Of a stretch of DNA of 64,000 nt, positions 58,176 through 64,000 are shown in pieces (position 1 is the stretch's first letter; the number at the start of each line of letters is the position of its first letter). The position numbers and the translations under genes are program-made. The notes under the pieces were generated by a model that did not search any database, was not told where the DNA came from, and saw only the letters and a program-made list of their open reading frames with translations. The stretch is from Phytophthora quininea (Eukaryota; Oomycota; Peronosporomycetes; Peronosporales; Peronosporaceae). Location: assembly GCA_011947345.1 (NCBI GenBank), contig JAAVTG010000525.1, forward strand, positions 124,001-188,000. The letters are read 5' to 3'.

Positions 58176-61100
58176 ATGGGCGCCGAGCTCTCATGCTTGT
58201 TGGAGCAGGACGCTCTGCAGAGCGACAATGGCGTGCTCATGGAAAGCCAACTGATCCCGCAGGACAGTGCGGTCTCAAGTGTCCGTCGCACCAGTAACGA
58301 CGTCGCCCACCGATCTCAAGTGCTTGACTTCTGTGGGCATTGGGATCTCGCTCGCGTCACGGAGTTCTTGCGGTGGTACACGGACCTAGTCAAGTTCACA
58401 AAGCAGCAAGCAGAACCAAACGACAGCCCGTCCCAGCATCTTTCAGATGCCACTGACGCTCGACGTCAAGCTGACCGTCTTGGTTCAGAAATCAACGTCC
58501 TAGAAAACCTACTGCAGCAACTGGAACTTGAGATCGAAAGTGTCAAAGCCGACGACAATGAAGAGCAACTAGTGGACGAAGTCGAAGAAGCTTTGGACGA
58601 GGATGAGGAACCTCCGCCGATTGTTGATCTCCTGACACGAAAGAGTAACACTACGAGTGAACTAAGAGCGAAAGCGGTGGAGTTACGAGAGCTCAAGCTG
58701 CATTTATTGGCGTCGCTCGAAGGAGTGAATTTGAGCGAGATCGTCACGTGGCCATTGTTCATCAAAGCTGTCAGTCATGTCAATTCTCAGGAAGCAGTGA
58801 CGGCTAGTATTCAACCTACCAGTGCGTGGCATCCTGCGTGCACAGGCTTCGCCATGCAGCACGACACTCAAGCCACCGCTGCACTGAATGAGTACAACCA
58901 AGGCGACATTTTGATGCCTCCCCAGCTCAACATGAAATCGACGGCCACACAGACGATAGCGCCGATCTATCGGCTGCTAGCGGGGATGATAGTGAAGGCG
59001 AAGCCGACAATGACGACCAGGAAAATGACGCTGAACAAGAAGATATAGCTGTCGAAGAAGAAGCGAAAGAAGCTGAAGATGACAGTGAGGAAAATGATGA
59101 CGATATTGGAAGCGAAGAGGATGAAGCTGTAAACCCAGTCGCCTCGAAACCCGTCCACGAAGAAGAGAAAGAGGATCGACCATTAAGCGAGGAAGCCTTA
59201 GAAGAGCACACCAACAAGGAGGAAAACCAACCGATCGATGGACGAGCCAAAGTTGAAGCTTTGCTCAAGCAACCGAGGATTATTAAACGCAGAATTCCTG
59301 GTCAGTTTGATGCTACAGTTCGAAGTCCGGTGTTTTACGGGTACTCCTACGTCAAAGAAAGGAATCGAGTGGATGAGGCGATGGAGAAAGATCATGTTGC
59401 GGCCGCTAAGGAAGACGAGCTCTTCCAGTTGAAAACCAAGTACCAGAAGGACAAGTTGGAGTCGACTTTAAGCTCCGAACGAGGGAAACTGCAGGCGTTA
59501 ATGCAGAAAGAGGCTGAGATGAAAGTCAAGCGAGAGAAACACTGGGCTAAGCGTCAGGCTGATCTGGAACGAGCTAAGAAGGAACTAAACCCCAGCGACA
59601 CGTTCTTCCTGACGCACGAAGCTCAAGACCGGAAAACCAAAGACCAAGAAGCTTTCGAAGACGCGGAATTGGTCCGTCAGAAGCAGAATGTCAATACCCG
59701 GACGAAAGCAGCAGAAGAGGAATGCTCCACGTATCTGGATCTAATCTCCACTGTGCGATGCATCGACAAACCTTTAGGTGACATTCGCTTGAAATTTCAT
59801 CAAGAAGAACTGGAGAGATACGAGCGTGAAGTGAACAATGCCAAGAACGCGCTCTCCACTGCCCAGGAAGAATACGTGGCACTAACGACCTCGAAGCTTC
59901 GAGCGCCAGGACAAGAATCAAAGCTCCGAGCTCAAGTATTATTCGCTGAGGACCAAATCAAGTCTCGAGAGAACGAATTAGAACGTCTTTGCAAACTGCA
60001 CGAGAACGAGCAGTTCCTGTTCCAACGGGCTCAAGAAGTGTACGACAAGGAGCAATTGTTTGTGCCTCTATTCACCTGTCTCGATGGAGGGAATAATTCC
60101 TCCTCTTTCGAGTTTCAATTGACGGATCTCGCAGTGGCTTTGGTGTTTGGTGCTGGGAGCTGCTCGGTCAGCGATAAGATCAAGTTTCTGTTCCAAATGT
60201 TTGCTCGAGCCAAGCCCAGCCCACGTATCGACAAGACGTCGGCCTGTCACCTTCTAGGACGGGAGTCCTTCGCAGAGATCCTTCGTCTGGTGTTCAGTGT
60301 GTTATCTCGAATTGGTGACTTCCATCCTCCACGTTCCTTCACTCGCGAGTTCTTCTCACGTTACGCCGAACGGGAGTTTTAAAACTCAACAGCTTAACGT
60401 CAGAAGGAGAAGATGAAGGATTAATCGGCATGACGTTGCACGAGTTCGACGCGTACTGCTTGTCGACAATCGACAGCTCGAAGTATCTGTGCCAACTACT
60501 TAACCATCCATGGAGATACGAACAATTAAGTCGATACGTGATGCAGCATATGACGCCAATTCATCAGTACCGCCTAGGTCTGATCAACATCAACGACCTC
60601 AAGTATGCACTCGTTCGACAAGTAAATCAACCACGAGAAGAATTGGCACACTGGAAGAAACTAGTCATTCACGAACGAGCGTTGGCCATGGGGAGAACGA
60701 CCCACTGAAGACAGACTACTCTAAGTATCTGCCCAAACGTAGAGCTAAACTATTGTCGAATGTCGTTCCTTTGGACCATGGAGGGTATCGAAATCTACTG
60801 CACTATCGGATGGAAGTGATTTTGCGCTCTGCTGTGCGCCTTCAAACGTCATGGAGAGCTCGGAAAGGGCGACAAATTGCGAGGTTAGCAGCTGAGAAGC
60901 AAGCGTTCTACCACGCGCGAGGACTTGCGTTAGAAGAGTCAAGACAGAGAGTGGAGAAGGACTGGAGCGACCGAGACGCCAAACCAACGCACAGTGTCGA
61001 TAAAATGAAGTTCGAGGCCAAACTCCGCATGAAACAAGTGAAACTTCGTACGAAAGGCAACAACTTCAATCGTGAACAAGTGCTGGGCTTACTGACGGAA

Positions 61101-64000
61101 GAAGCGGTGCAACTAGCTCAGAAAGAAGTGGAGAACCGCTTCCGGGAGATGGAGGAGGAACTGGGCTATCTGAAACACACAGAAGCGTTGCAATTGCCTC
61201 ATGCCGAGATGGGGTACTTGAAACCAGACATTGCCAAAGGCTTACTGGACCATCTCGTGCATGCCAAGCAAGAATCAACTGCCGTTGGTAGTCTGTTGGA
61301 AACGATCACAAAGAATGACGAGAAAGCACGAAAGAAACCTAAAGGCGTAGCCGATGACCCACCAGAAGTTCCCGAGACGGATGCAGGTGAAGAACCGGAC
61401 AAACATTTCGTTGATAAAGACACTGAGGCTGTTCGTAAATTACGGACAGCTCAACGGAAGCAGCACATGGTTCACGGCCGCTTCCCACCTGAATTGTATG
61501 CTAGCGGACTCACCCTGGACGAAATCTCCCTTGAAATGTTGCTGGCATTCCCTGATCCGCCACTGCAAGTACTACAGGAACGATTGAAAACCGTGTGTGA
61601 CGGAATGACGGACTTCAAGCTGAACGAATTTCTGCAGGAACTGCCGTCTAAGCGCCATATCTGCGACTACGTCAACACCTTCCGTCGTTATGATGGATCG
61701 TATAACGTCGATGATATGGAGAGAGATTTATTCGACCACTTCCGGATGGTTCGTGGCGCCAACCAACTGGCTCAAGCTCTCATCAACATTTCCGAAAGTG
61801 ACGTGGAGTTCGGTTTGACGCAGAAGCTTTTGATCACACTCCAACACGAAAATGAAGAGGTTCTAAGCGGCCTGATCGCTACTGAGAGCAACAAGATCGC
61901 GAATGAGAATGCGATGGTCATGGCGAAGAGATTAATTCGCATGGGATTCAAAGATGAAGTTCAACAAATGGACAATCAAGAGACTGCGAAACTAGAAGAT
62001 GAAAGTCAACATGCTGATCCCAGGACTTTATTCTTCCAGAAAGAGAAGCTCAATCTGGATCAGCGACGGAAGAAAGCTCTAGACGCTCACAATCGACTGA
62101 TTGAAGCCATGAAAGCTTGGAAAGAAGCAGAGTTATCTCTTGTCGAGCTGCAACGGAGTCAGCTTCGAGTGAGTCCTTCCTACCCGCTTTTACCTGAACA
62201 TCGTACTCGATGGAGTGATCGCTTCCATAACGCTTTGCGTCGTGGAGAAACTGATGCAGGCGAGGTACAAGCAAAGTACACAGAGATATTGCACGTTTGC
62301 CAAGACTTTATCGACACAGCGACGGCGATCGCTTTGATTCTCGTCCGTGAATATTACTTACCACTCAAAGACAAGTCGGTGCTGCCTGCAAGAGAGACGT
62401 CAATCGACGGCCGTAAAGATGAAATCCGCTCCACGTCTCGACTAAAATACGAAGCCCACAACATTTTATTCAAGATCTGCACAGACGACCATGGCCGGTT
62501 CGAAAACTCGCACGAATTTGCTGCGAAAGCTGGTGGCCATGAAGTGCGGAATTCGGCGCTTTACCTACGAGAATTGAGTTCTTTCAGTAACATCCGAGTC
62601 CCGTTGCAGTGTACGGTTGACTATCAAGGCTTCCGAGTGGTATGTTCCTCGAAAATACCAATCGAAACGATCACATGGGGCGAGTCGGGAGATATCCAAC
62701 GAGTGGCCAAGCAGCTCGTCCAAGGCAGCGACAACCGAGGCAAGACGGTGGTTTTCCAAAGTAAAGAGTTAGACGACGCCTTAACTGCTGCTGCTGGTCG
62801 ACTCAACCTCAGCCGACATGGTACTCGAGGGTATCAAGATCTGACGTCCAAGAGTTTAAGTTGTGCTGCAGATATGCTGGGCTATCTCAATGGTCAGAAG
62901 CAGCTCGTGGTGTTGAATTTCGCCAGAGCGATGCCGCCGGAAGATCCGGATGTGACGCCGCATTTGCTGCAGTCGACGAGAGGGATGAGTATCATGTGGA
63001 GACAGCTACGACCCGAGTTAGTAAGAAGCTTCCCTACTCCATTATCCCCTGATGCGTTGTCATCGCTAACATATCGCACTCCGGATTGGCAAGAACAAGC
63101 GCTCGGAGTCGAAGACGCCACGAAATACCTCGTGTCCGAAGTCATCCCGTTGTTCGCTGTCAAGCTGTCGCAAAAGAGCGACTACTTTGACTCGCCAGAG
63201 TTTGATCTGGTCAAGGAGATGCATCGCCATGGAATTAACATGCGGCATTTGGGACTTTTACGGTCGCAATTCCTGTTTCAGTTGGCTGGGACTGCTACGC
63301 TGCAGTACTCGACCGCGGAGATCCAAACTACGCAAGATTTTACCCGAGAAGTTGACCGCGGATCACTGCTGTCTATCAACGGAAAAGTTGTGCAGTAAGC
63401 AGCGATCAAAGCCACCGCTTCGATGCTGCGTGCATTACGTTGACTACGGTTCATCTCGGCGACTCGATCCAGAATGTGCCGGTGTATTGTGGTCGTCAAG
63501 AATGTCAAGAGCGGTCGGTTAGTGTTAGACGCTTGCTGCTGGCCGAGATGGTGGCGCGTGCGTTCAAGAATATTGTCCGGCATTTTATGCGGCAGGCCTC
63601 AAAAAGTAATTCAACAGGGTTAACGCCAATGCTACACAAGCAGATATTGATCCAGTCGCTGAATCTGCTGAGTGGCAGTCGCAATGGGAGTGAAACCTTG
63701 TGGAATGTCCATCTCTACGAAGGCATTCGAGCTCGGTTTGGGTTACGGGCTGTGTCCGAAGTCGACAAGCACAATTTACGGACGAAACTCTTGCCGATGT
63801 TGGAGTACATCGTTCGACGAGTAGCGGACATGATGGCGGTGCCAATCTCGCTGCTTTGCTTGGAGAGAGTCGCTCAACTCCCGGACTGCTACACGTTCGT
63901 ACTTGACGATTTACTACCGTCAGGAGACCACTACAGAGTCAAGCACAATGTCTCGATGCTGTACTTCTCCATGGCTTCTCTGCTACTGCTGCAAGCTACA
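58176..64000 (+). CDS. Large coiled-coil/IQ protein with CLU and eIF3-p135-like domains (truncated by window edge)
   Basis: ATG 58176; open to the last base, so the C-terminus is missing. The N-terminal part (to about 59200) is helical and ends in a long acidic run; 59260-60060 is a charged coiled coil ([20 protein letters not shown]). A possible IQ motif lies at about 60830 ([15 protein letters not shown]). From about 62440 the sequence follows the CLU domain of CLU/TIF31: [24 protein letters not shown]...[32 protein letters not shown] and [16 protein letters not shown], and after about 63500 [20 protein letters not shown], the start of the region called eIF3 p135. CLU family members bind mRNAs for mitochondrial proteins and control mitochondrial distribution. 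Frame breaks lie at GGGG 58982-58985, TTTT 60377-60380, GGGG 60690-60693 and near 63397; the stretch 60694-63396 is intact. Two genes joined by mistake are possible but the frame breaks are the same kind as elsewhere. Confidence 0.78.

Noticed and set aside
58176..60382. Separate gene from the CLU-domain protein
   Set aside because: The stop at 60382 is one base away from a frame that continues with matching charged, helical sequence ([10 protein letters not shown]...), the same kind of break as seen elsewhere.
1..64000. CRISPR arrays, bacterial operons, insertion sequences or retrotransposons
   Set aside because: No short direct repeats with regular spacers, no transposase, reverse transcriptase or integrase motifs, and no long terminal repeats were found. 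Spliced genes exclude a prokaryotic source.

Overview
The window is nuclear DNA of a gene-dense eukaryote, most likely an oomycete (Phytophthora/Pythium type). This is inferred from mostly single or few-exon genes with 55-85 nt GT-AG introns, several carrying a CTAAC-like branch site near the 3' end, spacers that are often under 200 bp, Inr-like start sites (CTCATTC type), and family content typical of these organisms (FYVE-START protein, RWP-RK factor, GBP-like GTPase, PKD2-like channel, Na/Pi cotransporter). The genus cannot be fixed from the sequence alone.

Layout, left to right. 1-9791 (-): N-terminal two thirds of a giant HERC1-like ubiquitin ligase, cut off by the window edge. 9878-12860 (+): GBP-like GTPase with a C-terminal PH domain, sharing a short divergent promoter with the ligase. 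12988-13905 (-): unknown protein. 14355-16653 (+): polycystin-type channel. 17179-18790 (-): FYVE-START protein. 20241-21041 (+): PH-domain protein. 21210-24086 (-): tandem pair of patatin-like membrane phospholipases. 24829-27162 (+): NCLX/CCX-type cation/Ca2+ exchanger. 27276-29274 (-): splicing factor SPF45/RBM17. 29370-30859 (+): coiled-coil protein with a hydrophobic hairpin. 30986-32229 (+): ribosome-biogenesis factor NOP53. 32478-34076 (+): four-helix membrane protein ending in an adaptin-appendage-like domain. 34077-36584: about 2.5 kb without a confident gene. 36585-37136 (+): RWP-RK factor. 37356-39785 (-): arginyl-tRNA synthetase with a GST-like N-terminus. 39936-43140 (+): NUP107 with an apparent ubiquitin-like N-terminus. 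43249-46178 (-): secretionless zinc metalloprotease with lectin-like repeats. 46963-48541 (+): Na/phosphate cotransporter. 48607-50520 (-): coiled-coil protein. 50580-57867 (-): array of five tandem palmitoyl-protein thioesterase genes. 58176-64000 (+): long coiled-coil/IQ/CLU-domain protein, running off the right edge.

The genes are mainly housekeeping or membrane and signalling functions and do not form one pathway. The accessory part is the thioesterase array, whose ~1.58 kb units are nearly identical in copies 2-4, and to a lesser degree the patatin pair.

A feature of the whole window is recurrent one-base frame breaks, nearly always next to short homopolymers and nearly always looking like a lost base. 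They split many otherwise well conserved proteins (HERC1-like, exchanger, RBM17, NUP107, metalloprotease, cotransporter, all five thioesterases, CLU protein), while other long genes (ArgRS, PKD2-like, patatins, NOP53) are unbroken. I read these mainly as consensus errors rather than gene decay, so CDS spans below are given as whole loci.
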